Positions 35,327 to 45,477 of a stretch of 64,000 nucleotides of DNA are shown in pieces. The DNA is taken from contig NZ_JAFEJK010000001.1 in the NCBI RefSeq assembly GCF_016888515.1, forward strand, positions 496,001 to 560,000, given 5' to 3'. Both the position numbers and the translations under genes were made by a program. This stretch comes from Shimia biformata (lineage in GTDB: Bacteria; Pseudomonadota; Alphaproteobacteria; Rhodobacterales; Rhodobacteraceae). Below the pieces are notes generated by a model. That model was given only the letters and a program-made list of their open reading frames with translations. It did no database searches and had not been told where the DNA came from. The first letter of the stretch is position 1; each line of letters begins with the position of its first letter.

Positions 35327-35479
35327 GCCGTTCCCCTGCCGCTTTCGAACCGTCCACAGACTGGCCCGTCATACTCGAGCGTGCAAGACCGAACTGCGCG
35401 GCTCTTGTTGCCAGAATTTGTCAGCAGCCCCGGTTAGGGTAAGGGCAAGACGAAAAACCAATCAGCGAAAGGATACAAT

Positions 35480-35908
35480 ATGGCGGTAACGGGTGGATGT
35501 CTGTGTGGCACGGTGCGCTACGAACTGGCCGAGAAACCAAGGGAAACCGGGGCGTGTCATTGCGGCATGTGCCGCAAGTTTTCAGGCGGAGTGTATCTTG
35601 GGATGCAGGTCGCACCGGGCGGCGCGCAGTTTTCCGGGGAAGAGAATATTGGCGTCTTCCAGTCGTCCGACTGGGCAGAGCGTGGATTCTGTAAGAGCTG
35701 TGGAAGTAGTTTGTTCTATCGCGTCACCATGCCCGGACCGGGACAGGGGGTGCTGCACATTGGTCTTGGGACGTTGGATGACCCGGACGGTGTGTTGTTG
35801 ACCGGCGAGATATTTGTTGACAGAAAACCTGATGGATACGCGTTTCAGGGCGAGACGCACAAGATGACCGAGGCCGAGGTCTTTGCGATGTATGCGCCGT
35901 CTGCGTGA
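35480..35908 (+). CDS. GFA-family (glutathione-dependent formaldehyde-activating-like) zinc protein
   Basis: 142 residues with the full cysteine set: C7 and C9 (CLC), C26, C28, C31 (CHCGMC) and C71, C74 (CKSC), which bind two zincs in the Gfa/Mss4-like fold. Members were named after formaldehyde-glutathione condensation, but most have no tested role. An AAAGGA Shine-Dalgarno precedes the ATG. The gene converges with holA. Confidence 0.85.
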   Translation: MAVTGGCLCGTVRYELAEKPRETGACHCGMCRKFSGGVYLGMQVAPGGAQFSGEENIGVFQSSDWAERGFCKSCGSSLFYRVTMPGPGQGVLHIGLGTLDDPDGVLLTGEIFVDRKPDGYAFQGETHKMTEAEVFAMYAPSA

Positions 35909-35924
35909 CTCGGGGCGGGACCGG

Positions 35925-36953
35925 TCAGCGGCGCGATGACAACATCGCCAGCCTCAGAAGGGTGCGCTCGACAAGGGCCATTGCCGGGGCGTTCTGTCCA
36001 GCCGATCTCAGTTGCAGGTCGGTGTCGGTCAGCATTGTCAGTGCCTGTTCAAGTTTGTGCGGCCCCCAACCCTGGGCCTGCCGCAACATGCGGTCGCGGC
36101 GGGGGCCATAGATCGGCGGGCGCATCCGGGAAATTCCGGCAGCCGCGCCGCCGGGATCAGCGGCGGCGGTGTAAAGTGCGCGGAAATGCCGGGTGGCACC
36201 GATGCACAGTGCGACAGGTTGCACGCCTTGGGCGTGAAGCTTTTGCATGACCGGACCAATCTCGCCCGATCGCCCTTCGGCGACGATGTTCAGAACGTCA
36301 TCAAGATCGGCCTCGGTCGAGGTCGGCGCGCAGGCCTGAACATCGGCTGACGATACTTCGGTCTCATCACCGAGTTTAAAAAGAGCCAGCTTTTCAACCG
36401 TTTGACGGAAATCTCCCGGGTCAAGTTCTCGCGATAGCGCGGTCAGATCCGTCATCGCTTCGCGGCCAATTCCGGCAACCCCGGCACGTTTCAGTTCCGC
36501 CTCGATCTCGTCCCGGCCCATCGGCTCGTCATAGATGGCGGCGGCATAGGCGTTGGGATGGCCTTCAAACGCCTTGCGGATCTTCGAAGTCTTCTTGAGC
36601 GCGCCAGCCGTCACAACAAGCTGCGCGTCGCCCTCATTCCAGTCGGCAAGAGCGTTCAGGATCGGCTCGGCGGCGGCATCGGTGGCGTCTTCGACAAAGG
36701 TGACACGGGGGCCGGGAAAAAAGCTGACGGATTTCAGCGCATCGGTCACAAGAGCGGGTTCCTTGCGCAGGCTGGCTGCGGGAATTCGCGTCAGGCGCAT
36801 TTCCTCTTCACCCTGCGGCCCGATAAGCGCGGCGATCACCTCTTGTCGCTTCAGCGCAACGCGCATCGCGTCCTGTCCATAGATCAGCAACCCGGTGCGC
36901 TGCGGCTCTGGCTTGGCGAAATACCGGTTTGCGTCGCGTGTAGACAGCTTCAT
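35925..36953 (-). CDS. holA: DNA polymerase III subunit delta
   Basis: 342 residues. The weak but typical delta start (KPEPQRTGLLIYGQD AMRVALKRQEV) and the helical C-terminal third ending HKLEQALTMLTDTDLQLRS and LVERTLLRLAMLSSRR fit HolA, the clamp-loader wrench that opens the beta ring. The leuS-lptE-holA order is conserved in alphaproteobacteria and gives strong support. Overlaps lptE by 4 bases. Confidence 0.88.
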   Translation of the reverse strand: MKLSTRDANRYFAKPEPQRTGLLIYGQDAMRVALKRQEVIAALIGPQGEEEMRLTRIPAASLRKEPALVTDALKSVSFFPGPRVTFVEDATDAAAEPILNALADWNEGDAQLVVTAGALKKTSKIRKAFEGHPNAYAAAIYDEPMGRDEIEAELKRAGVAGIGREAMTDLTALSRELDPGDFRQTVEKLALFKLGDETEVSSADVQACAPTSTEADLDDVLNIVAEGRSGEIGPVMQKLHAQGVQPVALCIGATRHFRALYTAAADPGGAAAGISRMRPPIYGPRRDRMLRQAQGWGPHKLEQALTMLTDTDLQLRSAGQNAPAMALVERTLLRLAMLSSRR

Positions 36954-37438
36954 AGCGGGTTTGTCTTGGCAAAGGCCAATAGCTGGGCGTGGATCTGGTC
37001 CGCCAGCATGATCATCAGGCGCTCTTCAGCGTCAGTTTCCCCTGCGAGGGTTGCAACAGTGGTTCCGGTTGTCGAATAGCCGGTGAAATTGTCCACTTTG
37101 CCGGTGGTCAGCACTTCCTTTGTGTTCTTGTCCATCAGGGCATAGGTCGCTTCGCCCAAAAGGTCGAACCGGTTGGTCAGCCCGCCGATGGTCACCGCCA
37201 TCTCTTGCCGCTCGACCGTGGTGGACAGGCTGAGGTAATACTTGCCGGAACTGGTCCGGCCCAGCCGGTCCTCAAGTTCGCGGACCAGAACATAGCCATA
37301 ATGGTCGCCTGGTTCCTCAATCTCGACCCGCCCCAGAAGCCCTGCCGCGCCGCCCGATGGCCCATAGGCAGGGGTAAAGCCGCAGCCCCCGAGGGCCACG
37401 GCACCAATCAAAAAGGTTCGGCGGTTACACCACGACAT
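36950..37438 (-). CDS. lptE: LPS-assembly lipoprotein LptE
   Basis: 162 residues with a lipoprotein signal peptide; the lipobox ALGGC puts the lipidated cysteine at residue 19, followed by GFTPAYG, the LptE family start. LptE plugs the LptD barrel at the outer membrane and helps insert lipopolysaccharide. It overlaps leuS by 14 bases and holA by 4, making one transcript. Confidence 0.85.
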   Translation of the reverse strand: MSWCNRRTFLIGAVALGGCGFTPAYGPSGGAAGLLGRVEIEEPGDHYGYVLVRELEDRLGRTSSGKYYLSLSTTVERQEMAVTIGGLTNRFDLLGEATYALMDKNTKEVLTTGKVDNFTGYSTTGTTVATLAGETDAEERLMIMLADQIHAQLLAFAKTNPL

Positions 37439-39974
37439 TCACGATCCGTCCCGGGACGACGATCAGTTTCTTGGGCTGGGCCCCGTCCAGCGCACGGATC
37501 ACAGCATCATGGGCCAGGACGAGTTTTTCAACCTCTTCCTTGGCCATGTCCTTGGGTACCACGATCTCGCCACGCCGCTTGCCGTTGATCTGGATCGGCA
37601 GTGTGACAGCGGTCTCGACCAGCATTGCCTCATCCGCGACCGGCCACGGCGCGTTCACGATCAACCCCTCGCCACCCAGAAGGGTCCAGATTTCCTCGGA
37701 CAGGTGCGGGGTCATCGGTGACATCAGTTGCGCCAATGCCCGTGCCGCCTGTTTCTTGGCATCGCCGCCCGCCTTGGATTTCGCCAGCGTGTTGGTGAAA
37801 GCGTAGAGCTTGGCAATCGCGGCGTTGAACCCAAAACTTTCGACGCCAAGAGTCACGTCGCGGATGGCCTTGTGCATTTCACGCAGAAGATCGTCGTCTC
37901 CTTCGCCGGTGCCACCGGGCAACTCCGCTATTTCCGACGTGATGCGATAGACGCGGTTGAGGTGTTTGAACGCGGCCTCGGCCCCGGACGCGGTCCACTC
38001 GACGTCGCGTTCCGGCGGGCTATCCGACAGAACGAACCAGCGCGCGGTGTCAGCACCGTAATTGCCGATGATCGCCAGCGGATCGACCACGTTGTTCTTG
38101 GATTTTGACATCTTGGCCGAGGGGATCACGGTCACTTTCTCGCCAGTTTCCTTGACGAAAACTCCGCCGTCGCGTTCCTCGACATCCGCCGGGTAGTGAT
38201 AGACCGGGCGGCCATTGTCGCCGGTGGTCTGATAGATCGCGTGGGTTACCATGCCCTGGGTAAACAGGGCGTCGAACGGCTCGATCGACTTCTCCGGCAA
38301 GTGGCCGCAGATGTGCATCGCGCGGGCAAAGAAACGTGAATACAGAAGGTGCAGGATCGCGTGTTCGATGCCGCCGATATACTGGTCAACGTTCATCCAA
38401 TAGTCCGCGTCCTCCATCGAGGTCGGGGTATCGGCATGAGGCGCGGTGAAGCGGGCGAAATACCACGATGAATCGACAAACGTGTCCATCGTGTCGGTCT
38501 CGCGCTTGGCCGGGGCGCCGCAGGTCGGGCAGGCGCAATCGCGCCATGTCGGGTGGCGATCAAGCGGATTGCCGGGTTTGTCGAAGCTGACATCGTCAGG
38601 CAGCTTGATCGGCAGGTTTTCTTTCTTTTCAGGCACGACGCCGCAGGTGGCGCAATGCACCACCGGGATCGGGCAACCCCAGTAACGCTGCCGCGACAGG
38701 CCCCAGTCACGCAGGCGGAACTTGGTCACGCCCTTGCCCCAGCCGGCCTTCTCGGCGAAGTCGATGGTGGCGTCGATGGCCTCTTGGCCTGTTGCCTCGT
38801 CCAGACCTGCAAAGTGGTTGACCCATTTCACCTTCTGCTCTTTCGGAGGCACGAAGGCTTCGGTGTCGACGGGCTTGGGATCGTCGAGCGCAAGGAAGGT
38901 GTCGATCACCGGCAGGTCGTATTTGCGGCAGAAATCAAGATCGCGCTGGTCATGGGCAGGGCAGGCGAAAATCGCGCCGGTGCCGTAATCCATCAGGATG
39001 AAGTTGGCGATCCAGACCGGCAGCTCCCAGTCGGGGTTCAGCGGGTGCCGGACGGTGATACCCGTGTCATAACCCAGCTTCTCTGCGGTCTCGATGGCTT
39101 CTTCCGTGGTGCCACCCTTGCGGCACTCGGCGACAAACGCGGCGACATCCGGGTTTTCCGCCTCAAGCTGCTTGGCGATCGGGTGGTCGGGCGAGATGCC
39201 GACAAAAGATGCCCCCATCAGCGTGTCGGGGCGGGTGGTATAAACCGTGATCGGGTCACCGCCATCGGTGCGGTCAAATGAAAACTCAAGGCCGCGAGAC
39301 TTGCCGATCCAGTTCTCCTGCATGAGCCGCACCTTGGCGGGCCAGCTCTCAAGCCCGTCCAGCGCGTCGAGCAGTTCCTCAGAGAAATCGCTGATCTTGA
39401 AGAACCATTGCGTCAGCTCGCGCCGTTCGACCAGCGCACCCGACCGCCAGCCGCGCCCGTTTTCGACCTGTTCGTTGGCCAGAACCGTCATGTCGACCGG
39501 GTCCCAGTTCACCACCGCGTTCTTGCGATAGACCAGCCCCTTTTCAAGGAAATCGAGGAACAATGCCTGCTGCTGGCCGTAGTACTCCGGGTCACAGGTT
39601 GCGAACATCCGGCTCCAGTCCAGAGACAAGCCCAGCGGTTTCATCTGTTCGACCATCGTTTCGATATTCGAATAGGTCCAGTCCTTGGGATGGCCGCCGA
39701 TGGCCATCGCCGCGTTTTCAGCGGGCATCCCGAAAGCATCGAACCCCATCGGGTGCAGCACATTATGGCCCGTCGCGATACGGTGTCGCGCAATAACATC
39801 GCCCATCGTGTAGTTGCGCACATGACCCATGTGCAGCTTGCCCGACGGATAGGGGAACATCTCTAGCACGTAGTACTTCGGCTTAGAGGTATCGCGGATG
39901 GCGGTAAAGGTGCCGGCCTTGTCCCAGGCGTCCTGCCAGCGGGCTTCGATCTCGGCTGCTGAATAGCGCGACAT
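37425..39974 (-). CDS. leuS: Leucyl-tRNA synthetase
   Basis: 849 residues from the ATG at 39974 ([13 protein letters not shown]); the frame extends upstream but the family starts here. HIGH box as HMGH at 48-51 ([15 protein letters not shown]) and KMSKS near 620 ([13 protein letters not shown]) are intact, with the CP1 editing domain between ([18 protein letters not shown] region). It charges tRNA-Leu. First gene of leuS-lptE-holA. No T-box or leader peptide is apparent upstream. Confidence 0.97.
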   Translation of the reverse strand: MSRYSAAEIEARWQDAWDKAGTFTAIRDTSKPKYYVLEMFPYPSGKLHMGHVRNYTMGDVIARHRIATGHNVLHPMGFDAFGMPAENAAMAIGGHPKDWTYSNIETMVEQMKPLGLSLDWSRMFATCDPEYYGQQQALFLDFLEKGLVYRKNAVVNWDPVDMTVLANEQVENGRGWRSGALVERRELTQWFFKISDFSEELLDALDGLESWPAKVRLMQENWIGKSRGLEFSFDRTDGGDPITVYTTRPDTLMGASFVGISPDHPIAKQLEAENPDVAAFVAECRKGGTTEEAIETAEKLGYDTGITVRHPLNPDWELPVWIANFILMDYGTGAIFACPAHDQRDLDFCRKYDLPVIDTFLALDDPKPVDTEAFVPPKEQKVKWVNHFAGLDEATGQEAIDATIDFAEKAGWGKGVTKFRLRDWGLSRQRYWGCPIPVVHCATCGVVPEKKENLPIKLPDDVSFDKPGNPLDRHPTWRDCACPTCGAPAKRETDTMDTFVDSSWYFARFTAPHADTPTSMEDADYWMNVDQYIGGIEHAILHLLYSRFFARAMHICGHLPEKSIEPFDALFTQGMVTHAIYQTTGDNGRPVYHYPADVEERDGGVFVKETGEKVTVIPSAKMSKSKNNVVDPLAIIGNYGADTARWFVLSDSPPERDVEWTASGAEAAFKHLNRVYRITSEIAELPGGTGEGDDDLLREMHKAIRDVTLGVESFGFNAAIAKLYAFTNTLAKSKAGGDAKKQAARALAQLMSPMTPHLSEEIWTLLGGEGLIVNAPWPVADEAMLVETAVTLPIQINGKRRGEIVVPKDMAKEEVEKLVLAHDAVIRALDGAQPKKLIVVPGRIVNVVV

Positions 39975-40153
39975 ATGCGTTATCACCTTTTCTTGGGCGG
40001 TTTTCGGGTCTGGACTTCGCATGGGGTGATAGGCATCTGGCGACGCTTGGTCCAGAGCCTTCGGCGAAACATCCCCACAAATCGCGGTATTTGCGGCTGG
40101 CTTGCAGGGAATCTCTCTGTTTTAGTGGTCGAACGGCGATTTCAGGCGGGCAG

Positions 40154-41416
40154 ATGGATATCCTTTTCATTCACCAGAACTTTCCCGGACAGTTCAAACA
40201 TCTTGCCCCTGCGCTGGTGCAGGCGGGGCACCGGGTCGTAGCATTGACGTTGCGTGTAAAAGAGCCGACCACCTGGAACGGCGTCCGGGTTTTGCCCTAC
40301 CGGATCAAGCGCAAGCCGGGAACGGGGGTGCATCCTTGGCTTGTCGACTTCGAGTCCAAGCTCCTGAGGGCGGAATCCTGTTTTCTGGCTGCGCAAGAGC
40401 TGAAAAAACGGGGCTTCGACCCGGATGTGATTGTCGCCCATCCCGGTTGGGGCGAGTCGATGTTTCTGCGCGATGTCTGGCCTGCCGCACGGATCGGGCT
40501 GTATTTCGAACTGTTTTACAATGCGAAAGGCGGCGATAGTGGTTTTGACCCCGAATTTCCGCGTCAGAACACCGAGTTTGAACCGCTGCGGTTGCGGATG
40601 AAAAACATCAACAATTTCCTGCATTTCGACATTGCGGACAAGGCGATCAGCCCGACCCGGTTTCAGGCGGACAGCTTCCCGGATGCCCTGCAAGACCGCA
40701 TCAGCGTGATTCACGATGGTATCGACACCGATCATGTCCGCCCCAACCCCGAGGTTCAGTTTGACCTGCCCGAGGGCAAGGGCACGCTAAGCCGGAAGGA
40801 CGAGGTCATCACTTTCGTCAACCGCAACCTCGAACCCTATCGCGGTTATCACATTTTCATGCGCGCGTTGCCGCAGATCCTGGCTGCGCGTCCAAGTGCG
40901 CAGGTGCTGATCGTTGGCGGTGATGAGGTCAGCTATGGCGCCGCGCCGCCCAAGGGCAAGACATGGAAACAGATTTATGTGGACGAGGTTCGGTCGCAAA
41001 TTCCCGATTCAGATTGGCGGCGCGTGCATTTCCTTGGCCGCATCCCTTATGACCGATTCCTGACGCTTTTGCAGGTCAGCCGGGCGCATGTCTATCTGAC
41101 CTATCCGTTTGTCCTGAGCTGGTCCCTGATCGAAGCGATGAGCGCCGCGACTCCGATTGTCGCCAGCGACACGGCACCTGTCGCCGAGGCGATCACGCAT
41201 GAAGAGACCGGGTTGTTGTTCGATTTCTTCGACCGGGACGCGCTGGTCGAATCGGTGATCCGCGTGCTCAAGGATACCGATCTGGCCGCGCGGCTTGGCG
41301 AAAACGCGCGCCGCCACGCCATCGGGACGTATGACCTTGGAAACGTGTGCCTGCCGGCGCAGTTGGATTGGATCAACAGTTTGGCTGGCTGTTCGCCGCG
41401 AAAACCAGAGTTGTAA
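40154..41416 (+). CDS. GT4-type glycosyltransferase
   Basis: 420 residues from the ATG at 40154. GT-B fold: N-terminal domain begins ILFIHQNFPGQFKHLAPAL, and the C-terminal donor-site region has the E-x7-E-like AMSAATPIVASDTAPVAEAI around 330-350. The N-terminal region resembles Rhodobacteraceae glycosyltransferases for surface polysaccharide. Its acceptor is unknown. It stands alone, divergent from leuS. Confidence 0.83.
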   Translation: MDILFIHQNFPGQFKHLAPALVQAGHRVVALTLRVKEPTTWNGVRVLPYRIKRKPGTGVHPWLVDFESKLLRAESCFLAAQELKKRGFDPDVIVAHPGWGESMFLRDVWPAARIGLYFELFYNAKGGDSGFDPEFPRQNTEFEPLRLRMKNINNFLHFDIADKAISPTRFQADSFPDALQDRISVIHDGIDTDHVRPNPEVQFDLPEGKGTLSRKDEVITFVNRNLEPYRGYHIFMRALPQILAARPSAQVLIVGGDEVSYGAAPPKGKTWKQIYVDEVRSQIPDSDWRRVHFLGRIPYDRFLTLLQVSRAHVYLTYPFVLSWSLIEAMSAATPIVASDTAPVAEAITHEETGLLFDFFDRDALVESVIRVLKDTDLAARLGENARRHAIGTYDLGNVCLPAQLDWINSLAGCSPRKPEL

Positions 41417-41438
41417 AGCCCCTGGAACGGATGTTGGA

Positions 41439-41936
41439 TCAGAACTGGGCATCCGACGCGCGAAGCTGGCGGGCGCGGGTCAGGATCGCTTCTTCCACCG
41501 CCTTCACGGTGCCTGCCGCAACCGGCGCCCCACCGCGCGTCTGCATGGCGACGTGCAGCGACCGTGCATCCAGTGCAGGGTCGCGGATATAGACGGTTGC
41601 GCGATAGCTGCGACCACCACCCGGCGGAACACCATAGCCTGTCACGATAACACCCGAGAACGGGTCAACTGTTTCGATTGGCAGGAAATCCAGTGTCTGC
41701 AACGAGGCGTGCCACAGGTATTTGTTCACATTCAGAACCTGATCGGACTTGTTGGGCGCAAAAAGATCCCAGATCGACGTGCCGCCTTTCTGGTTCTCTA
41801 CTGGGTTCCCGACATCGTCACGTTCAAGATATTCGGTGGCCGCAGTTGCACTTGTGCCCCTGTTCGCGCCGCAAGAAGACAGGACCGAGACTGCCGCCAC
41901 GATTGCCACGCACCGAATGACCCAGGTTTTCAACAT
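41439..41936 (-). CDS. DUF3576-family lipoprotein
   Basis: 165 residues from the ATG at 41936. The signal peptide ends in a lipobox (VLSSC), with the cysteine at about residue 22, so the mature protein is a lipoprotein. The body has SIWDLFAPNKSDQVLNVNKYLW and LQTLDFLPIETVDPFSGVIV, a pattern I associate with DUF3576. Function unknown; probably envelope-associated. It is divergent from the porin gene. Confidence 0.75.
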   Translation of the reverse strand: MLKTWVIRCVAIVAAVSVLSSCGANRGTSATAATEYLERDDVGNPVENQKGGTSIWDLFAPNKSDQVLNVNKYLWHASLQTLDFLPIETVDPFSGVIVTGYGVPPGGGRSYRATVYIRDPALDARSLHVAMQTRGGAPVAAGTVKAVEEAILTRARQLRASDAQF

Positions 41937-42197
41937 GAACTTGCCCACATCCTCGTTTTTTACCGTCCTATATAAGCATGTGCTTTTGGGCAAGGTCATA
42001 GTGGTCAAGCATGGGGTCCTTGCCCCCGATGTCTGCTGGCCGGGCAAACTGTGGCATAGCTGCACCATATCCGGGGACATTGAATGGCTGGCGCGGCGCA
42101 AGCTTGCCAAAAGCCCCCGAAAAGAGCGAATAGCTTTCTCGCACCCTTATCGGATTCTCCGGTTTGGGCATGAATTGGAAAACCGAGGGAAAAAACT

Positions 42198-43109
42198 ATG
42201 AAAAAAGTTCTCTTCGCTACGACTGCTCTGGTCGCCACCGCTGGTGTTGCAGCAGCAGACGTCACCCTGTCGGGTAGCGCACGTTTTGGTGTCATCTACA
42301 CCGAGGGCGCAACCACCGATGAGTGGGCCCTGCACAATCGTTTCACCCTGAACATCGACGGCACCGCCGAAACCGATTCGGGTGCAACCATGCACGCACG
42401 CGTCCGTGTTCGTGGTGGTGAAACCGGTTCGGGTTCGACCAACTCGACCACCACTGGCGTACCGCACGGTTCGGCCGTTTCGTCGCCCCAAGTTGGCGTT
42501 TCGGCTGGCGGCTTCCGCGTTAACGTCGGCAACATCAACGGCGCTCTGGAAAGCACCCCCGGCCTGTACGCAGGCGCGGTTGGTCTGACCGGTCTGGGCT
42601 GGGGCAACCTGTCGGTTAACACCGATGGCGCAGCTGGCTACTGGGCATGGGACTCGTTCTCGTCGGCAGCTGGCGGCGTGAACGGCGTTGAAGCGATCTA
42701 CTCGGGCGGCGCATTTGGCGCACACCTGTCGTACTCGCCGGTTACCGACCGCACCGCGATCCACGGTTCGTACACCTTCGGCAGCTGGACTGTTGCTGTT
42801 GCGTACCAAGACTCGGACACTGCTGGTGAAGACAAACTGGTCGGTACCATCGGCGGTTCGTTCGGCGCATTCGGCGTCGGCCTGTCGGTTGCAGACAACG
42901 ACGGCGTCACCAAAGGCGTTCTGTCGGGTTCGTTCGGCGTTGGCGCATCGACCAACATCACCGCGTACATCGGCTCGGAAGATGGTTCGGACGAGAACTA
43001 CGGCATCGGCTTCACCCACGGTCTGGGTGGCGCAACCATCGCAGGTGGTGTGGTTCAAACCACTTCCGGCACCACGATGGCCGACCTGGGTGTTCGTTTC
43101 AACTTCTAA
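42198..43109 (+). CDS. Outer-membrane porin (Rhodobacter-type)
   Basis: 303 residues with a Sec signal peptide (MKKVLFATTALVATAGVAAA) and mature start DVTLSGSARFGV, ending in LGVRFNF with the C-terminal Phe needed for barrel assembly. Alternating strands and Gly/Asp-rich turns fit a 16-stranded general porin. Codon use is unusually uniform (Ser almost always TCG, repeated GGC/ACC), suggesting very high expression. GAGGG precedes the start and a strong terminator follows. It is monocistronic. Confidence 0.92.
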   Translation: MKKVLFATTALVATAGVAAADVTLSGSARFGVIYTEGATTDEWALHNRFTLNIDGTAETDSGATMHARVRVRGGETGSGSTNSTTTGVPHGSAVSSPQVGVSAGGFRVNVGNINGALESTPGLYAGAVGLTGLGWGNLSVNTDGAAGYWAWDSFSSAAGGVNGVEAIYSGGAFGAHLSYSPVTDRTAIHGSYTFGSWTVAVAYQDSDTAGEDKLVGTIGGSFGAFGVGLSVADNDGVTKGVLSGSFGVGASTNITAYIGSEDGSDENYGIGFTHGLGGATIAGGVVQTTSGTTMADLGVRFNF

Positions 43110-43136
43110 TCCAGAAGTTAGAAACACCTAAAAGGG

Positions 43137-43170
43137 AAGGGCAGGTCTTTGGACCTGCCCTTTTCTTTTT
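43137..43170 (+). terminator. Rho-independent terminator of the porin gene
   Basis: AAGGGCAGGTC pairs with GACCTGCCCTT (11 bp, loop TTTG) and leads into TTTTCTTTTT. It is 27 bases after the porin stop and insulates yggS at 43218. Confidence 0.92.
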
Positions 43171-43217
43171 GCCCGGACTGTTGTTATTTGCCCAAAACGC
43201 AACATGCCGGAGCCACC

Positions 43218-43871
43218 ATGTCGCTGAGTGAAATCACGTCCCGTCTGCACAAAGCCGAAACCGAGTCCGGCCGTCCGGTCGGTAGCACGCGGCTGATCGC
43301 GGTTTCAAAAGTCCAGCCCAATGAGCGGGTCGAAGCAGTATTGCAGCAGGGGCACCGTTTGTTTGGTGAAAACAAGGTTCAGGAAGCAGCAGGCAAGTGG
43401 CCGAACTTCCGCGAGCGGTTCGACAATGTCCAACTGCATCTTTTAGGACCACTGCAGACCAACAAGGCACGACAAGCCATCGGCCTTTTCGACGCCATTC
43501 ACTCGCTTGACCGTCCGAAACTGGCCAATACGCTGGCCCGGCTTGCTCAGGAAACCGGCGATTGCCCGGACCTGTTTGTTCAGGTCAATACCGGGGAAGA
43601 GCCGCAAAAGGCGGGTATCCTCCCAGCGGACGCGGATGCGTTCATTGCCGAGTGCCGTGGCATGGACCTTCCTGTCGTTGGGCTGATGTGCATCCCGCCA
43701 GTGAATGAGGAACCGTCGCTGCATTTTGCGCTTCTGGCGAAAATCGCCGCGCGGAACGGTATCGACGGTTTGTCGATGGGAATGAGTGCGGATTTCGAAA
43801 AGGCGGTCAGTTTTGGCGCCACCCATGTACGGGTTGGGTCGGCCATTTTCGGGGCCCGTGATTATGGCTGA
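43218..43871 (+). CDS. YggS/PLPBP-family pyridoxal-phosphate homeostasis protein
   Basis: 217 residues from the ATG at 43218 with GGAG six bases upstream; the longer frame begins within the porin terminator. K31 in LIAVSKVQP is the PLP lysine; FGENKVQEA, LLGPLQTNKA and the C-terminal LSMGMSADFEKAV ... VRVGSAIFGAR are family blocks. It binds PLP without catalysing a reaction and buffers B6 and amino acid pools. Converges with an L,D-transpeptidase gene. Confidence 0.92.
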   Translation: MSLSEITSRLHKAETESGRPVGSTRLIAVSKVQPNERVEAVLQQGHRLFGENKVQEAAGKWPNFRERFDNVQLHLLGPLQTNKARQAIGLFDAIHSLDRPKLANTLARLAQETGDCPDLFVQVNTGEEPQKAGILPADADAFIAECRGMDLPVVGLMCIPPVNEEPSLHFALLAKIAARNGIDGLSMGMSADFEKAVSFGATHVRVGSAIFGARDYG

Positions 43872-43874
43872 GAT

Positions 43875-44372
43875 TCAGGCCGGAACGATCAGCCGCGTTC
43901 CTGGTTCCGCCCGCTGTGCAATCCATAACAGGTGATCGCGCCTGAACGCGATGCAGCCCTCGGTCGGGAAATGCGGGCGGCGCCATTGATGCAGGAAAAT
44001 CGCCGAGCCCCTACCCGGCGTGGCTTCGGGCCAGTTCCAATCCGTCAGCAGCACCATGTCATAAAGCGGGTCGGCCCGGCGCAGACGTTCGTGGCTGGCG
44101 GTAAATGGTGCCCGGACCCAGTGATTATAGGCCGGATGATCCGGCGCATCACACCATAGATCGTCGTTTCCAATCGGCACCGCCCATGGCGCGGGCGGGG
44201 CAACTCGGTCCGGCCGATAGGCCAGCCCCGTGATCCGATGGATCCCGGCGGGTGTGCCACCATCACCTTCGAGCTTGTCCTGAACTACTCCGCCACGCCC
44301 GACCGCGCAGGGAAATATCCGGCCCAAAAAGCGCAGACCGCGCTTGGCCAGGACCAAATCGCGGGCACTCAT
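43875..44372 (-). CDS. YkuD-type L,D-transpeptidase-like protein
   Basis: 165 residues with GDGGTPAG (37-44) and the catalytic segment [16 protein letters not shown], giving H128 (or H134) and C140. Most YkuD enzymes have SxGC; here it is TEGC. There is no clear signal peptide and no lysin-motif domain, so access to peptidoglycan is unclear. It overlaps ribA by 4 bases. Cross-linking or anchoring in the cell wall is the family role; the role here is unproven. Confidence 0.78.
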   Translation of the reverse strand: MSARDLVLAKRGLRFLGRIFPCAVGRGGVVQDKLEGDGGTPAGIHRITGLAYRPDRVAPPAPWAVPIGNDDLWCDAPDHPAYNHWVRAPFTASHERLRRADPLYDMVLLTDWNWPEATPGRGSAIFLHQWRRPHFPTEGCIAFRRDHLLWIAQRAEPGTRLIVPA

Positions 44373-45460
44373 AGAAGGTGACCGGACTTGTCCGCCTTGG
44401 TCGCAAGATAGGCGCGGTTGAAGGCGCTTTCGCCCACCTTCAACGGCACGCGCTCAGTGACTTGGACACCCGCAGACTGCATCATCTCAATCTTTCTCGG
44501 ATTGTTAGTCAGCAATCGGATCGAAGAAAAACCCATCTCTTTCAGGATGTTGGAGCCGATGCGAAAATCCCGCTCATCGTCTTCAAAGCCAAGGCGGTGA
44601 TTGGCCTCGACCGTGTCAAATCCCTGATCCTGCAACGAATAGGCGCGCATCTTGTTGGCCAGGCCGATGCCTCGCCCTTCCTGGTTGAGATAGAGAAGAA
44701 CCCCCGCGCCTTCATGTCCCATTTGCGCGAGTGCCGCGCGCAGTTGCGGGCCGCAGTCGCATTTCAGAGACCCAAGGACGTCGCCGGTGAAACAGGCCGA
44801 ATGCAGCCGCGCCAGAACTGGCTTGTCCCGAGGTGGGCGGCCGATTTCGATGGCGTAATGTTCCTCGCCACTGTTTTCCGGGCGAAAGATGTGCAGGCGC
44901 CCGGCCTCGGCGGCCGCCATGGGAAGCCGGGCGTGAACCACCGGGTGCAGCGGGCTGGTGTCGCTAAGATAGGGGGCGGCGTCAGCGGCTGGTACAAGCG
45001 TCAACCCGTGTTCAAGTGCAAAGGCGGGGCCGTTTTCAACCTCGGCCACCAGCGCGGACGGCAACAGGCGTGCCGCCTTGGTCAGCCGGATCGCCGTGCG
45101 CGACAGGGTCGCATCGCCGTCACGCTGGGTCGACAGCGGACCCTTCATTGGCTTGCGCAGATCGTCTTGCGGGTCGGCAATCCCTTGCACCCACCCGGGA
45201 TCCACCCCATCGGGCAGATGAATCCGCGCCAAGTCGCCGTCATATGCCCGCGCTTTCAAGGTTTCCGCACGCCGCGCTGTAATGGCAAGCACCGGATCGC
45301 TGCCAAGCGTTGCCAAAAGATCCAGCCGGTCGCGGCTGACCGTCTCGGCGGCAATCACAACAGCTGCCCGACCGGCATGGGTCAGCACAATCGGCACCCC
45401 CATCCGCAAGTCGGCTTCGGCCCGCGCGAGGCGTTCTACGATGTTCGGCGCAAAGCTCAT
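44369..45460 (-). CDS. ribA: GTP cyclohydrolase II with degenerate DHBP-synthase-like N-terminal domain
   Basis: 363 residues from the ATG at 45460. The C-terminal half (about 185-360) has zinc ligands C223, C234, C236 ([15 protein letters not shown]) with spacing identical to E. coli RibA, plus [11 protein letters not shown] and the RLLTNNPRK tail. It makes the first riboflavin intermediate from GTP. Residues 1-180 align in position to RibB but lack the usual acidic and DR-T motifs, so RibB activity must come from elsewhere. Divergent from the response regulator. Confidence 0.88.
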   Translation of the reverse strand: MSFAPNIVERLARAEADLRMGVPIVLTHAGRAAVVIAAETVSRDRLDLLATLGSDPVLAITARRAETLKARAYDGDLARIHLPDGVDPGWVQGIADPQDDLRKPMKGPLSTQRDGDATLSRTAIRLTKAARLLPSALVAEVENGPAFALEHGLTLVPAADAAPYLSDTSPLHPVVHARLPMAAAEAGRLHIFRPENSGEEHYAIEIGRPPRDKPVLARLHSACFTGDVLGSLKCDCGPQLRAALAQMGHEGAGVLLYLNQEGRGIGLANKMRAYSLQDQGFDTVEANHRLGFEDDERDFRIGSNILKEMGFSSIRLLTNNPRKIEMMQSAGVQVTERVPLKVGESAFNRAYLATKADKSGHLL

Positions 45461-45477
45461 TTGTAGCAGCAGTCCTG

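Noticed and set aside
35340-35370. tRNA T-arm (GGTTCGAA-like)
   Set aside because: The flanking bases do not pair and no acceptor, D or anticodon arms are found.
39975-40153. T-box or leader-peptide control of leuS
   Set aside because: No T-box sequence, no run of Leu codons and no terminator/antiterminator pair precede leuS.
42147-43127. 326-residue open frame antisense to the porin gene
   Set aside because: It mirrors the porin's very regular codon use; the translation is Arg/Thr/Asn-rich with no recognisable domain, and the porin has a signal peptide, Shine-Dalgarno and terminator.
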